Shown: positions 8,801 to 17,595, counted from the first letter of the stretch. The stretch: 64,000 nt of DNA from Methylomonas sp. MK1 (GCF_000365425.1 NZ_AQOV01000003.1:83000-146999), one strand, 5' to 3'. Notes: generated from the letters alone by a model not told the origin. A program made the numbers and translations.

Positions 8801-11800
8801 TGCTTTTGGTTCTGATCGGGTCGCAGAGGTTACTGGCCGTGGACGTCGGTTTGTTCAAACGCGCGACGATGAAGGCAATCTGAAAGTCGTCGAAGAGAAG
8901 CGAGGCAAACATTCTTCTAGGGCTGATTCGGAGGCCTTTCAGGCTGACAAAAAGGACATTCTCATATTCTCGGGCGCTGGCGGGACTGGCTATAGCTTTC
9001 ATGCCGATAATACAGCGGAGAATCAACGTAAGCGAATTCATTACATCTTGCAACCTGGTTGGCGGGCTGATGCCGCTGTGCAAGGGTTTGGGCGAACTCA
9101 CCGAACCAATCAAGCTCAGGAGCCGCATTATGTATTGCCTACCACCAATTTAAAGGCACAAAAGCGATTTGTGTCGTCAATTGCTCGTCGACTAGATCAA
9201 CTCGGAGCGCTTACTCGAGGACAGAGAGAAGCGACTAGCCAAGGTATGTTTACCGCTTCCGACAATCTTGAAAGCCAATATGCATCGACCGCGCTGAATA
9301 ACTTTTTTCGTGATCTGTATCGTGGGACCACAAGCCTTAAGTTCCACGAAGTTACCAAGCAGATGGGGCTTAATCTGCTTGATGAAAATGCTTCATTGAA
9401 TGAGAGCAATCTGCCGGCTATACCGCAGTTTTTAAACCGCCTGCTGTCACTGAAAACTGACATGCAGAATCAAGTTTTTGGTGAATTCGAGCAACGTCTT
9501 ATTGAAGCCGTTGATTATGCAAAGCAACGTGGTTTGTACGATGTTGGTCTACAGACAATGACCGCTTTGAGTATCCAAAAAACGCGGGATGATGTTGCTT
9601 ATGAGGATAAGAAAACCGGTGCCCAGACTCGTTATGTTGAGTTGGCCGTCACCAATGAAGTCCACTATTACAAGTGGGATGAGGTTAAAAAGTTCGTCAA
9701 GGAAAACCCTAAAGAAGGTGATCTAAGCGGGTGGTTTGTCTCTGAATTCGGAAAGAGCAAAGGCGATGTGTTTTATCTCGGAGACATTGGGGAGCGGTTA
9801 GATTCCGATGGTAAATCTGTCCGTCGCGGTATTGTTCATACAATCAAAAAACATGACTATCGATATATCGACAACGCCGACGTTATCAGTCGCGGGTATG
9901 ACTATCGAACAGTTAGTGCAAATGGTGTTGGCTCTTATCAGAGGGTTACTTTGACTCGGGCGATAGACGAAACCGAAGCAAAAAAACTTTGGAACGAGCA
10001 AATCGCCAATGCCCCGAAAACTGAAACAAAAACCGAACGCATGCTTGTCGGTGTCATTTTGCCAATCTGGGATCGTGTCGAAGGTGCCGAAACCATTCAA
10101 CGATTACAAACAGACGACGGTGAACAATTACTTGGCCGAATGTTGGGGCCTAAGTCCGCCAAACAAACACTGAAAAATCTAGGCCTTGATTCCGGTCTTG
10201 CTGGAATGTCGGTGGGCGATTTGTTCGAATCAATCAAAAAGGGTAACAAAGCAATTCTATCGAATGGTTGGGAGATTTCTACTGCGAAGGTGAATTTTGA
10301 AGACCGTATAGAGATTAAGGGTCGTAGTTATTTTACTGACGCAGAGAAACGATTGCTAAAAGATCAAGGCGCTTTTGTGGAGCGCATCAATTGGTCTGAT
10401 AGAGTTTTTATACCTACTGGCGAAGGTGGGGTAGGGGTTTTTGAACGCATCACTGCTTCAAAACCTGTTGTCGATCTAATTGAGAAGAATCGCGGTAAGG
10501 ACTCCGCAAATAGTGAAAGTGACGATTTGGATATGCATGTCCACGATTCATCATTACCGGTTGGTGACTCGACAGACGTTATTGAGACTTCAGCCGATTC
10601 TGGCGATTCAACATTTTCCCCTTGCACGCAACCACCGGATCAAGAGGGTATTTTTCTATTAGCGAATAGGCAATACGCGAAGTTTCAACACGGCCTTTGG
10701 TATCTCTCATACCCAACTCCAAAGGAAGCGGCTCAATCCGAATGGAATATTCCTGGAAATATGATTCCGTCTGATAGGTACCCTGATCAATCATGGGTGC
10801 TTTACTCTCATGGAAGAAAGGATGCGTTTTTTGGCGAGATTGTTACGCCAGGGGCCAAGGTGAAGATCGACGAGATTACCAACCCCACCACAACCAATGT
10901 AGTCGGCATTGCCGTCGCTCCAACAAATGGCGTTATTCGTCAGGAGGGTGTTTCAATGGAAAAAGCTAAGAAACCTTTTCACGAAGTTGTTGCCGAGAAA
11001 TTAATTGCACAACTAGAACAAGGTACGGCCCCGTGGCAACGGCCTTGGAACCCGGACGAGGCAGGTGGATTTCTGCCATATAACCCTCTTACCGGAAAGC
11101 GATATAAAGGTATCAATACTCTCAATTTGTTGTCGGAGGATAGAAACGATAATCGGTGGATGACCTATAAACAAGCTGGGGAACTTGGTGGTCAAGTCCG
11201 AGAAGGCGAGAAGAGTACTGGTGTTCAATATTGGAAATTTACCGATGAGCAAATAAAGCGGGATGATAACGGCAATCCGGTTTTAGACGGAGAAGGCAAA
11301 CCGGTCAAGGTGGTCGTAAAGTTAGAACGTCCACGGGTTTTCTTTGCAAGTGTGTTTAATGCTGAACAGATCGATGGTTTGCCGCCGCTAGAAAAGAAAG
11401 AGGTAACTTGGAATCCCATTGAACGAGCTGAAAATATATTGGCGGCTTCGAGAGCCGATATACATCATAACGGTGGTAGCCGTGCGTTTTATAGACCGTC
11501 TACTGATAGCATACATTTGCCGGAAAAAGGTCAATTTCCAACCGCAGAGAATTACTATGCGACCGCGTTGCATGAGTTGGGGCACTGGACTGGACACGAA
11601 GACCGGCTGAATCGGGACATTGCACATCCATTCGGAAGTGAGGCTTACGCCAAAGAAGAATTAAGGGCGGAAATTGCCAGTATGATCTTGGGTGAAGAGC
11701 TTGGTATTGGTCATGATCCTGGTCAACATGCGGCTTATGTTGGCTCGTGGATTAAGGCTTTGCGGGATGATCCAATGGAGATTTTCCGGGCGGCGTCCGA

Positions 11801-14800
11801 TGCGGAAAAAATTCAGGCATTTGTTCTCGGGCTCGAACAAGCTTTAGTTCAAGAGCAGGGCCAAGCGCTAACTGCCGATCAGCGACAACCTCATGAACTG
11901 ACATTGTCTGAGTTTGCTTCTCAGGTAGTTGTCGAGCAGTTGGAAAATCATGGTCGAAAATGGAATGTTTCGTTAGGAGCCTATTCGGCTTTTTCCGACG
12001 CGGAAAGTTCTGCTGATACTGTTGCCGATGTTCATCGTGCCGCCGTAAAAAATGCACTTTATCTAAATTCATCTGAAAACACGCAAGGCTCTATTTCGGC
12101 CACTATGCCACCGTTGCCGGTATTGATTGAGTATCCCGATCTTGTAAGGGATTACGGATTTCAAAGTAAGTTGGTCGAGTTTAAGGATGTAACACGCGGA
12201 GCATATTCGGGACAGGTCGACCAAACGTTAATCGCGGAGGTTGGTGGGTTTCAAGTAGGGAAACTGGATTACTCAATCTATAACGGAATACCCGCAATCC
12301 AGATGGTCGAAGTGGAAAATGATCATCGCCGGCTGGGGTACGCTACAGTGCTTGTAAAACAGTTGCAGCGCCAATTTCCTAATACAGAAATTGAATGGGG
12401 CGAATTAACTGAGGATGGTGAAAAATTTCGAGGTAGCTTGCGAATTACCGAAAAGCCTAGCGAACATGCACCAGAATTTGAGCGGCTAAATATAGCAATT
12501 GCAGAGCGTGACCGATTGCTTTCCGAGGCAAATTACTTCAATGCTCTCAAGAATTCGACGCCAGAGCAGATTGAAACGTATTCGAATCTAACCGAGCCAC
12601 TTAACAATTTGCATGACTTGATTTATGACTTGGAAAACGAATTATCCAATCAGACCGAAACTGTTAGGTTAATTGATACCGAAAATGTAACTACATTCAA
12701 CAAATCTATCGGCGCTGACAACTCGACGACGATTACTGTAGCCGAGCTGACTGCGGTCGAATATCAGGCGCTAGTGGATGCTGATGAGGTATATCAGCGT
12801 GAGCTGGTTCGTGTCTATGGGGAAGACAAAGCGGGCGATGCCCGCTATTTACAAAAGCACGAAGATCCGGTCTTACAAGAGGCTGCTTATGCTTTCCATG
12901 CCGCTTCTGATGTTTGGCATAGCGCTGTTGCCGATGCCAGAAAGACGTTGGCCGGTGACAATACAATTCCACATGTTATGGATGAACGCACTGGCGATGC
13001 GAAGTTATCTTCTGGCTTGGCGGCTGATATTTCGACCGTCTTGCAGCGGTCGGAAGAATGGACGTTCGATCATTTTCAAGACTACGAAGGGGATAGCCTG
13101 GATGCCGCTTTGCGTAAGGAAGGGTTACATACCCTTAAGGATGTTACAGGCGATCTACCTGGGCAGTTTTTTGACAATGCTATTCGTCGTCTCTCGCCTG
13201 TTTTTGGTATAGAGCCCGATGATTTTAGCGTTACCAATGCTTACTTAGAACGCAAGGGGTTGGCTCAGGCGTTCCAGACAATGGCCGCTAGGTTAGTCCA
13301 GGAACAAACACAACAAGTTTCTTCGTCTGCGATCACCTTATCCAAAGAAGGTGTTGAGTTGGATAGGCGCAATGTGCTCGATCTGTTCCCAGAGCTCAAT
13401 GGTCCAGATGGCAAACCGAATGGATTTGGCATATCGAAAATTATTTTAATGCCAGACGGTAAGGTTGTTATCGATAGTGACAGCAAGAAAGCAATCGTGG
13501 CCGATACATCAGCGCAGTCCGAAACCGGGGTCACACATCAGGATATTGCTGACTATTACGAACGTGGATTTATTAAAACGGTGGTATTACCGGAATCTAC
13601 TAAAACTGAAACAGCTCAATTTGAAGGGGGCGTTATGCGCGATCCTGATGTTAATTCAACTGAACGTCTTTTAGAGGATTCGGTGCGGAATATTGAGTAC
13701 GCGCAAGAGGTCATTCCTGAATGGCGTGGTAGTTACGTTCAAGAGCAGGGCAATGGAAATGTTCGCCTTGCTCTTGATTTAATTGAAAGGGGTGAAATCG
13801 ATAAAGCGATTGATGCACTATGGTTAAACGTCGACCTAGAACACCGGTATGGTGGTGAAAACAGCGATGAGTTTCGTGACGTCATAAAAGTAGTGGAAGA
13901 AGACTGGCGGAAATGGCAAGCCGACAATGGAGTTGGCCCGGCTATCACACCGGCTATGAAACGGGAATTTGATGACTTGCCGCGCGATCTGAGTCAGTTA
14001 TCGGGTGCGACGTTCGAAGAGTATCAAAAGGCGGCGGAGGCTGCCAGATTAGATGAGCAAGCCGTAATGAATGACCCGGATAGCTCTGATGAAGACATAT
14101 CTGCCGCTCGGGAGAAGAGGAAATCCGCCGATCTGTTGGCTACGGTAAACAATTCAGACTTTCAAAATAAAGTTTCTGAATTTGAACAGAAACAAGCGGC
14201 TGCCAATTTGTCCGGCCTCGGTGGTGATAGTGTGCGGCCAGACCAACAAAACACAGGAAATGATAAGACCTTTATTGCAGTGCCTTTCCGCGAGAAAGAG
14301 GAAGCTAAAGCATTGGGTGCCAAATGGGATAGGCAACATACATCCTGGTTCATTCCTGTTGGTGTTGATCAATCGGCGTTTTCTAAATGGTTGCCGTCGG
14401 AGTCCGGAGAAGTAAAAGTAACGTCAGTCGCTAATTCTCAGGTGGGTAAACCAACCACCTCCGATAAGTTATACCTCGCTGTTCCCTATTCGGAGAGAAA
14501 GGCCGCGAAAGAAGCCGGCGCTAAGTGGGATGCCGGCGCTAAATCTTGGTATGTCGGCCAAAATGCCAATATGGACAAGTTGCAACGTTGGTTGCCTGAT
14601 AGCACTAAACCGCAGCAAGAACCGGCAATGACGCCGCGCGAAGAGTTTTCATCGTTACTTAAGGATATGGGGTTTGTGCTTTCGGGAAACCATCCAGTTA
14701 TGGATGGACAGCGTCATAGGCTTGAAACAGTTGGTGATAAGGCTGGCGAGAAAGCTGGATTTTATGTTGCTCACCTGGATGGTCATCCTGCCGGTTTTGC

Positions 14801-15887
14801 TCAAAATAATCGTACCGGCGAAGCCCAGAAATGGAAGTCAAAGGGCTATTCGCTTAGCGATGGAGAAAAGGCGGAATTGCAAGCTCAAAGCGCTTCTAAG
14901 TTGCAAGCAAGAGAAAACGAGATAAAAGCTAAACAGGATGCCGTCGCGGCGTCTATAAGACAGCTACTTGCTATCGCTCCGCCTGCATCTGCCGATCATC
15001 AATATTTGCAATCGAAGGAAGCCCGGCCAGGTGATCTTCGAATGGTGCCGACCGATTCAACAATGTTGCCTCCCGATTCGGCAGTAATGATTGGTAAAAC
15101 ATGGAAGGAGTCGAAGGAGCTGCGGGACTCGCACCCGGATAAACTGGTGTTCACCGCTGGTGATTTGCTCTTGTCGGCGCAAGATGTCAGTGGCGTAATT
15201 CGATCAGTACAATCTATCCAGGAAAACGGCGTGAAGCGCTTTGCTGCTGGTGGTGCTAAGCAAGACATGTTTCATGTTGTCGGCGGCAATGGCGTGGAAG
15301 CGTTGGCGAGAGCTCCGGCCATAGTGATAGGTGAGGGGTATGCTACGGCTGATACGTTATCCCAGTCCCTGAGCTATCCAACAATCGCGGCCTTCGATTC
15401 AGGCAATTTGCCACACGTTGCGAAGTTATTGCGCAACCGGTTTCCGGACAAACCTATCATCATTGCCGGGGATAATGATTTACATCAGGAACTGACCGAG
15501 GGCCGCAATCCTGGTAAGGAAAAGGCAGCGGCGGCTGCAAAAGCGGTCGGAGGTGTAGCTTTGTTTCCGATTTTCGCCCCTGGTGAGCAGGCTTACCCAG
15601 CCGATCTTGATCCAGTTACGCCGGCACTGGCAAAAAATGGGGGGTTATCGGATGCCCAGAAAGAGGCTATCTCGAATATGAAGTCCTTCACGGATTTCAA
15701 CGATCTTGCGACAAAAAGTGAATTAGGTTGGGAAGGAGTTGAACGCCAGGTAACTAATGTCGTGAATAAAATCGTATCCAATCATCATGAACGAATTGAA
15801 GCCAGACAGCAGCAAGATAATGTTCAGCGCCTAGAGCTGCAACAACGGCAGAAACTAGCGTCGCGCAACGCGGTTGCAATTATTTAG
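5847..15887 (+). CDS. Giant polyvalent conjugation protein: methylase, SNF2-like helicase, ArdC, GNAT, DUF5710, TOPRIM primase
   Basis: This is a single 3346-residue reading frame. Domains in order: N6-adenine methylase ('EEPSAGTGDL' near 173, 'NPPF' near 239); a Gly/Ser-rich linker (about 355-475); strawberry-notch helicase (Walker A 'GTGVGKGR' near 566, 'FDEAHS' near 684, 'GFGRTHRTNQ' near 1078); ArdC N-domain ('KPFHEVVAEKL' from 1707, 'PWQRPW') and zincin metallopeptidase ('HELGHWTGHED' at 1909); a GNAT-like segment (about 2090-2215); two DUF5710 repeats ('ALGAKWD' near 2817, 'EAGAKWD' near 2885); and a TraC-like TOPRIM primase ('GEGYATADTL' near 3161, 'IAGDND' near 3206). Such polyvalent proteins are thought to enter the recipient with the transferred DNA and protect and prime it. 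It occupies the traC primase position of IncP Tra1. A strong internal start precedes the ArdC part. Confidence 0.96.
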   Translation: MAKKPISNQGQLDFFNVFEDWLVPEPTSADKPEAAIKERLESSPNDARHLLALRLAQRLSEDGGVTSKVLTEEANRAFGGTQAGGDYLSKDAYDALEAAFNIHLLGTEDPNWNALNADEAKLKVVDLTNRIQRVPTQTRRDEEMEEFQQFSTPPALSFVANWVANVKKDDVMEEPSAGTGDLAIWSKMVGAKLILNELSPRRQALLGALFPEATIFKENAEQLDNVLPTDFKPTVVVMNPPFSSTAGRVQGQRDTTNGARHLEQSLKRLEQGGRLVAIVGNGMAADKPAFASWWKDVQAKYNVRANIGISGREYAKYGTTFDNQILVIDKNGATTQAILTGKVDSVADLPALLEGIRNDRQHIQSTPDKQASRPNTPPVSDTIQSGNGVSGISIGADGVRAESAGNGADSGTTPIDSEVRGSTEDSYVPNDGIGAGSGVPDRVIGNVGGSSGGDTGGNSSLTTSNSTASVAVEAKDDLATEFTDSVFANYAPQRLTVQGAKPHPGKLVQSAAMSAVQPPAPSYAPLLPKGLIEDGLLSIAQIEAVVYAGQAHSETLPNGSRKGFFIGDGTGVGKGREISGIILDNMLQGRKKAVWVSFNEGLIEDAKRDFAGVGGDPSKLFFQGKTKAGNAITQEEGILFTTYSTLRGGEKKQANDLGQKGGKSRAQQIIDWLGKDFDGVIAFDEAHSMGNAIAIKGKRGVKKPSQQAIAGINLQRELPNSRVTYVSATGATEISNLSYADRLGLWGEGTPFADTTAFINGVSKGGIASMELISRDMKAMGMYLARSLSYDGVSYERLEHPLSDLQEDIYNELAGAWQVVLNNVEQALELTQAGKSGPGKSAAMSQFWGAHQRFFNQIVTAMQTPAVIDHIRDQLDAGHAAVIQLVNTNEAAQERIIADATANDALLEELDFTPRQMLMDYVRNGFPVAAYEQTQDANGNTTYVPVRDSEGNQVFDREAIALRDSLLDTLHQIRVPENPLDSIINAFGSDRVAEVTGRGRRFVQTRDDEGNLKVVEEKRGKHSSRADSEAFQADKKDILIFSGAGGTGYSFHADNTAENQRKRIHYILQPGWRADAAVQGFGRTHRTNQAQEPHYVLPTTNLKAQKRFVSSIARRLDQLGALTRGQREATSQGMFTASDNLESQYASTALNNFFRDLYRGTTSLKFHEVTKQMGLNLLDENASLNESNLPAIPQFLNRLLSLKTDMQNQVFGEFEQRLIEAVDYAKQRGLYDVGLQTMTALSIQKTRDDVAYEDKKTGAQTRYVELAVTNEVHYYKWDEVKKFVKENPKEGDLSGWFVSEFGKSKGDVFYLGDIGERLDSDGKSVRRGIVHTIKKHDYRYIDNADVISRGYDYRTVSANGVGSYQRVTLTRAIDETEAKKLWNEQIANAPKTETKTERMLVGVILPIWDRVEGAETIQRLQTDDGEQLLGRMLGPKSAKQTLKNLGLDSGLAGMSVGDLFESIKKGNKAILSNGWEISTAKVNFEDRIEIKGRSYFTDAEKRLLKDQGAFVERINWSDRVFIPTGEGGVGVFERITASKPVVDLIEKNRGKDSANSESDDLDMHVHDSSLPVGDSTDVIETSADSGDSTFSPCTQPPDQEGIFLLANRQYAKFQHGLWYLSYPTPKEAAQSEWNIPGNMIPSDRYPDQSWVLYSHGRKDAFFGEIVTPGAKVKIDEITNPTTTNVVGIAVAPTNGVIRQEGVSMEKAKKPFHEVVAEKLIAQLEQGTAPWQRPWNPDEAGGFLPYNPLTGKRYKGINTLNLLSEDRNDNRWMTYKQAGELGGQVREGEKSTGVQYWKFTDEQIKRDDNGNPVLDGEGKPVKVVVKLERPRVFFASVFNAEQIDGLPPLEKKEVTWNPIERAENILAASRADIHHNGGSRAFYRPSTDSIHLPEKGQFPTAENYYATALHELGHWTGHEDRLNRDIAHPFGSEAYAKEELRAEIASMILGEELGIGHDPGQHAAYVGSWIKALRDDPMEIFRAASDAEKIQAFVLGLEQALVQEQGQALTADQRQPHELTLSEFASQVVVEQLENHGRKWNVSLGAYSAFSDAESSADTVADVHRAAVKNALYLNSSENTQGSISATMPPLPVLIEYPDLVRDYGFQSKLVEFKDVTRGAYSGQVDQTLIAEVGGFQVGKLDYSIYNGIPAIQMVEVENDHRRLGYATVLVKQLQRQFPNTEIEWGELTEDGEKFRGSLRITEKPSEHAPEFERLNIAIAERDRLLSEANYFNALKNSTPEQIETYSNLTEPLNNLHDLIYDLENELSNQTETVRLIDTENVTTFNKSIGADNSTTITVAELTAVEYQALVDADEVYQRELVRVYGEDKAGDARYLQKHEDPVLQEAAYAFHAASDVWHSAVADARKTLAGDNTIPHVMDERTGDAKLSSGLAADISTVLQRSEEWTFDHFQDYEGDSLDAALRKEGLHTLKDVTGDLPGQFFDNAIRRLSPVFGIEPDDFSVTNAYLERKGLAQAFQTMAARLVQEQTQQVSSSAITLSKEGVELDRRNVLDLFPELNGPDGKPNGFGISKIILMPDGKVVIDSDSKKAIVADTSAQSETGVTHQDIADYYERGFIKTVVLPESTKTETAQFEGGVMRDPDVNSTERLLEDSVRNIEYAQEVIPEWRGSYVQEQGNGNVRLALDLIERGEIDKAIDALWLNVDLEHRYGGENSDEFRDVIKVVEEDWRKWQADNGVGPAITPAMKREFDDLPRDLSQLSGATFEEYQKAAEAARLDEQAVMNDPDSSDEDISAAREKRKSADLLATVNNSDFQNKVSEFEQKQAAANLSGLGGDSVRPDQQNTGNDKTFIAVPFREKEEAKALGAKWDRQHTSWFIPVGVDQSAFSKWLPSESGEVKVTSVANSQVGKPTTSDKLYLAVPYSERKAAKEAGAKWDAGAKSWYVGQNANMDKLQRWLPDSTKPQQEPAMTPREEFSSLLKDMGFVLSGNHPVMDGQRHRLETVGDKAGEKAGFYVAHLDGHPAGFAQNNRTGEAQKWKSKGYSLSDGEKAELQAQSASKLQARENEIKAKQDAVAASIRQLLAIAPPASADHQYLQSKEARPGDLRMVPTDSTMLPPDSAVMIGKTWKESKELRDSHPDKLVFTAGDLLLSAQDVSGVIRSVQSIQENGVKRFAAGGAKQDMFHVVGGNGVEALARAPAIVIGEGYATADTLSQSLSYPTIAAFDSGNLPHVAKLLRNRFPDKPIIIAGDNDLHQELTEGRNPGKEKAAAAAKAVGGVALFPIFAPGEQAYPADLDPVTPALAKNGGLSDAQKEAISNMKSFTDFNDLATKSELGWEGVERQVTNVVNKIVSNHHERIEARQQQDNVQRLELQQRQKLASRNAVAII
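6919..7263 (+). CDS. Possible overprinted gene inside the linker of the giant protein gene
   Basis: This 114-codon frame is read +1 relative to the giant gene. ATG 6919 is preceded by GAGGG at 6906-6910, 8 bp away. The host frame here is a low-complexity Gly/Ser/Asn linker. The alternative frame reads as an ordinary, mostly helical acidic protein, with 'ETELAALALVRTALERN' in the middle and 'ETLEEAAAEILEEIVASLQ' near the end. It stops at TAG 7261-7263, just where the host frame resumes normal domain sequence. The layout resembles traH inside traI. No family is recognised. The risk is that Gly/Ser codons read one base over give Glu/Leu/Ala by chance. Confidence 0.42.
   Translation: MTVNTFNQHPINRQAAQTLRQCQIPFNPETELAALALVRTALERNLLETGPIPEPLLLIAKLEAQPKIAMSLMTESEPGVEFQIELSETLEEAAAEILEEIVASLQATVPQALQ
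10942..10958 (+). promoter_or_regulatory. Internal ribosome binding site and in-frame start in the giant gene
   Basis: AGGAGG at 10942-10947 lies 8 bp before an in-frame ATG at 10956, which is codon 1704 of the giant gene. Translation from here would give a 1643-residue protein beginning 'MEKAKKPFHEVVAEKL', which looks like the natural N-terminus of stand-alone ArdC/TraC proteins. IncP traC likewise yields two in-frame products, TraC1 and TraC2, from separate starts. Confidence 0.55.
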
Positions 15888-15961
15888 GTTGTAGCTTACA
15901 GCCATCAGCCAGTGAAAACCGCTGGCGAGAAGAAATCCAGTTAGATGATGGACGTTGATTT

Positions 15962-15976
15962 TTTTAGCCGCTAAAA
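15962..15976. promoter_or_regulatory. KorB-type operator after the giant gene
   Basis: TTTTAGCCGCTAAAA contains the exact 13-bp KorB core at 15963-15975. It ends 3 bp before the -35 element of the promoter proposed at 15979-16007. That is the arrangement known for promoter-proximal KorB sites on IncP plasmids. It is the last such site in the window. Confidence 0.82.
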
Positions 15977-15978
15977 TT

Positions 15979-16007
15979 TTCAATTGTTTTTCTGCGTTTT
16001 TTATTAT
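15979..16007 (+). promoter_or_regulatory. Candidate KorB-controlled promoter
   Basis: TTCAAT (15979-15984), a 17-bp spacer and TATTAT (16002-16007) form a plausible sigma-70 promoter directly downstream of a KorB operator. It would transcribe the small gene at 16095 and perhaps those after it. The -10 is close to consensus and the -35 is weak. Confidence 0.5.
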
Positions 16008-16094
16008 GGTGTTGCCCGATAACATTGGCCAGGAACCGAATGAATTGACAGCGGCGGAAACATGTCGGTACTGCTTGCCGTGGAGGTATATGTT

Positions 16095-16325
16095 ATGGGC
16101 AAACCTGAACCAATTGCCGATTTAAGCGACGATGAGCGCAAACTGCTGATTGAAGGATTGACAGCGTTGCGTCGGGAGCGTGATCAGGCGTGGAATCTGG
16201 CCTGTGATGCTGCCGATGCGAATGGAAGGCGTCGACCTTCCTTGCGTCAGTTCGGTATCGATGATATTAAACGGCTTGCTCGGCGAATTGGCGGTAGAAA
16301 TGCCCATACCCACTGGCTTGAATAG
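16095..16325 (+). CDS. Small hypothetical plasmid protein
   Basis: This 76-residue protein has no membrane segment. It is charged, with a 'LSDDERKLLIEGLTALRRERDQAW' helix at about residues 10-33 and a basic 'IDDIKRLARRIGG' helix near the end. ATG 16095 is chosen over an upstream in-frame start at 16062 because GGAGG lies at 16082-16086. It is the first gene after the KorB operator and candidate promoter, so it is probably part of the plasmid backbone. I do not recognise a characterised family. The two amphipathic helices and net charge would allow a DNA- or protein-binding role, but nothing shows it. Confidence 0.7.
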   Translation: MGKPEPIADLSDDERKLLIEGLTALRRERDQAWNLACDAADANGRRRPSLRQFGIDDIKRLARRIGGRNAHTHWLE

Positions 16326-16489
16326 TACCGGTAAGTCGTTTTCTATACGGTTCGTCATACCCATCAAAAAATAAGTCAATCGAACGTTGTTTTTTAGAAC
16401 CAGTGTTCTGCACTGAGAAGAACGACATTTCTGGGGTTCTGGCTTAGAATCGCCACTATCATCACAAGCCGCGAAAAGATGAGGCGATT

Positions 16490-17254
16490 TTGCAAAATAT
16501 AGCTGGGAATGACGTATCCATTTTTTTATTCCGCTTTGAAATACGCGGTCATGCCATCGACTTTGTGTTGAATGAGGCGATTGCCGAAGATATGTACCCC
16601 GATATCGATGAGAAAATGAAACCGCTCGTCCATGCCTGTTGCGAAACACTTTTGCGATACAGACACCTCAGTGTGAGTAATACCATTATGGATGGCAATT
16701 TTCTGGTTACCGGAGAATTTGAGGTCATGCTGAGTAAGGGGCTAGGGCAACACTTTGCGCATGACGAAAAGCAGAGGTTATTCCAGGATGCCAAAAATAT
16801 CGCCGATCTTCTGGGGGAGGTTATGGACAGGGGAACCCAAGCAGAGAAAAACGGAATACAACGGAACCTACCCCCAATAGAGCATACGCCAAATCCCAAG
16901 AAGATAAAAAAAGGGCTTGAGCAGCTGGGAAAAACCAAACACCAACAGGCAAAAAGGCAATGGCTTGCAGAGGGAGTACCAATACGGCCAGGGTTAAGGC
17001 AGTTGCGTCCTGAGGATTTACCGCCTCATGTCACCGCTTCCAGTGGCTATGACCATAGAGGGCTTTGCTATGTCTTCGATCATAAAACACTGGGGGAGCT
17101 GGGGCGGATTGTCATGATCAAGGCCGGTGAGCAAGAAATGTTGATGCAGGCCGATTTATACGTAGGGCAAGAAACCCCGGAATCCGCTATTGTAAAAAAG
17201 AAAAAGGCAATATTTGAGGAAGTAGTTGCAACTGTCAACGCATGCTTTATATAA
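16490..17254 (+). CDS. Hypothetical protein
   Basis: This open frame of 254 codons starts with TTG 16490, with GATGAGG a few bases upstream as possible ribosome binding site; the start is uncertain. The protein has a first half of mixed alpha/beta character containing 'HACCETLLRYRHLSV', a Lys-rich middle ('KKIKKGLEQLGKTKHQQAKRQW', about 143-164) and a C-terminal part with 'RGLCYVFDHKTLGELGRIV'. No signal peptide, membrane segment or known domain is evident. The layout suggests two domains joined by a basic linker. It follows the KorB-bounded backbone and precedes another hypothetical gene by 20 bp, which suggests co-transcription. I do not recognise a family. Confidence 0.7.
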   Translation: MQNIAGNDVSIFLFRFEIRGHAIDFVLNEAIAEDMYPDIDEKMKPLVHACCETLLRYRHLSVSNTIMDGNFLVTGEFEVMLSKGLGQHFAHDEKQRLFQDAKNIADLLGEVMDRGTQAEKNGIQRNLPPIEHTPNPKKIKKGLEQLGKTKHQQAKRQWLAEGVPIRPGLRQLRPEDLPPHVTASSGYDHRGLCYVFDHKTLGELGRIVMIKAGEQEMLMQADLYVGQETPESAIVKKKKAIFEEVVATVNACFI

Positions 17255-17274
17255 ATAAGGCATAACCGAATTCA

Positions 17275-17595
17275 ATGCGCGTCCGAATACATTGCTTACG
17301 TGAACGTGGCAGGCCACTCCCAAAACATCAGTTCGCATTTAAGCCTGCGCCGGCAGGATGGCTCACTGTGCACGAAGAACGCGACAACGTATTAAACCGA
17401 TACACCAGAGTCGCCAGGTTCCGGGCGATGGAAAATAGCAACGAGCTATTACCGGCCTTGCGAGACGCTCAGTTGGTTGAATTGACGCGTGAACGCTTAA
17501 TCCTATCGGGAATAGAACGACAGGAAGACGTGGTTATCAATAAGATAGAGGACTTTGCCCAAACTTGGGTATGCTGGCTTGGCGAACAGCAATAG
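17275..17595 (+). CDS. Conserved hypothetical protein
   Basis: This 106-residue protein has an N-terminal half 'PKHQFAFKPAPAGWLTVHEE' and a C-terminal half 'LLPALRDAQLVELTRERLILSGIE', ending 'FAQTWVCWLGEQQ'. I recall similar short hypothetical proteins from proteobacterial accessory regions, but no function is known to me. There is no signal peptide or membrane segment. It begins 20 bp after the preceding gene and is the last gene before the metal-resistance region, so it marks the edge of the backbone-like segment. Confidence 0.65.
   Translation: MRVRIHCLRERGRPLPKHQFAFKPAPAGWLTVHEERDNVLNRYTRVARFRAMENSNELLPALRDAQLVELTRERLILSGIERQEDVVINKIEDFAQTWVCWLGEQQ

Noticed and set aside
12778..13212. 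144-codon + frame inside the giant gene
   Set aside because: It is rich in Met, Arg and Leu with no ribosome binding site, and the host frame here is normal complex sequence, unlike the linker at 6919.
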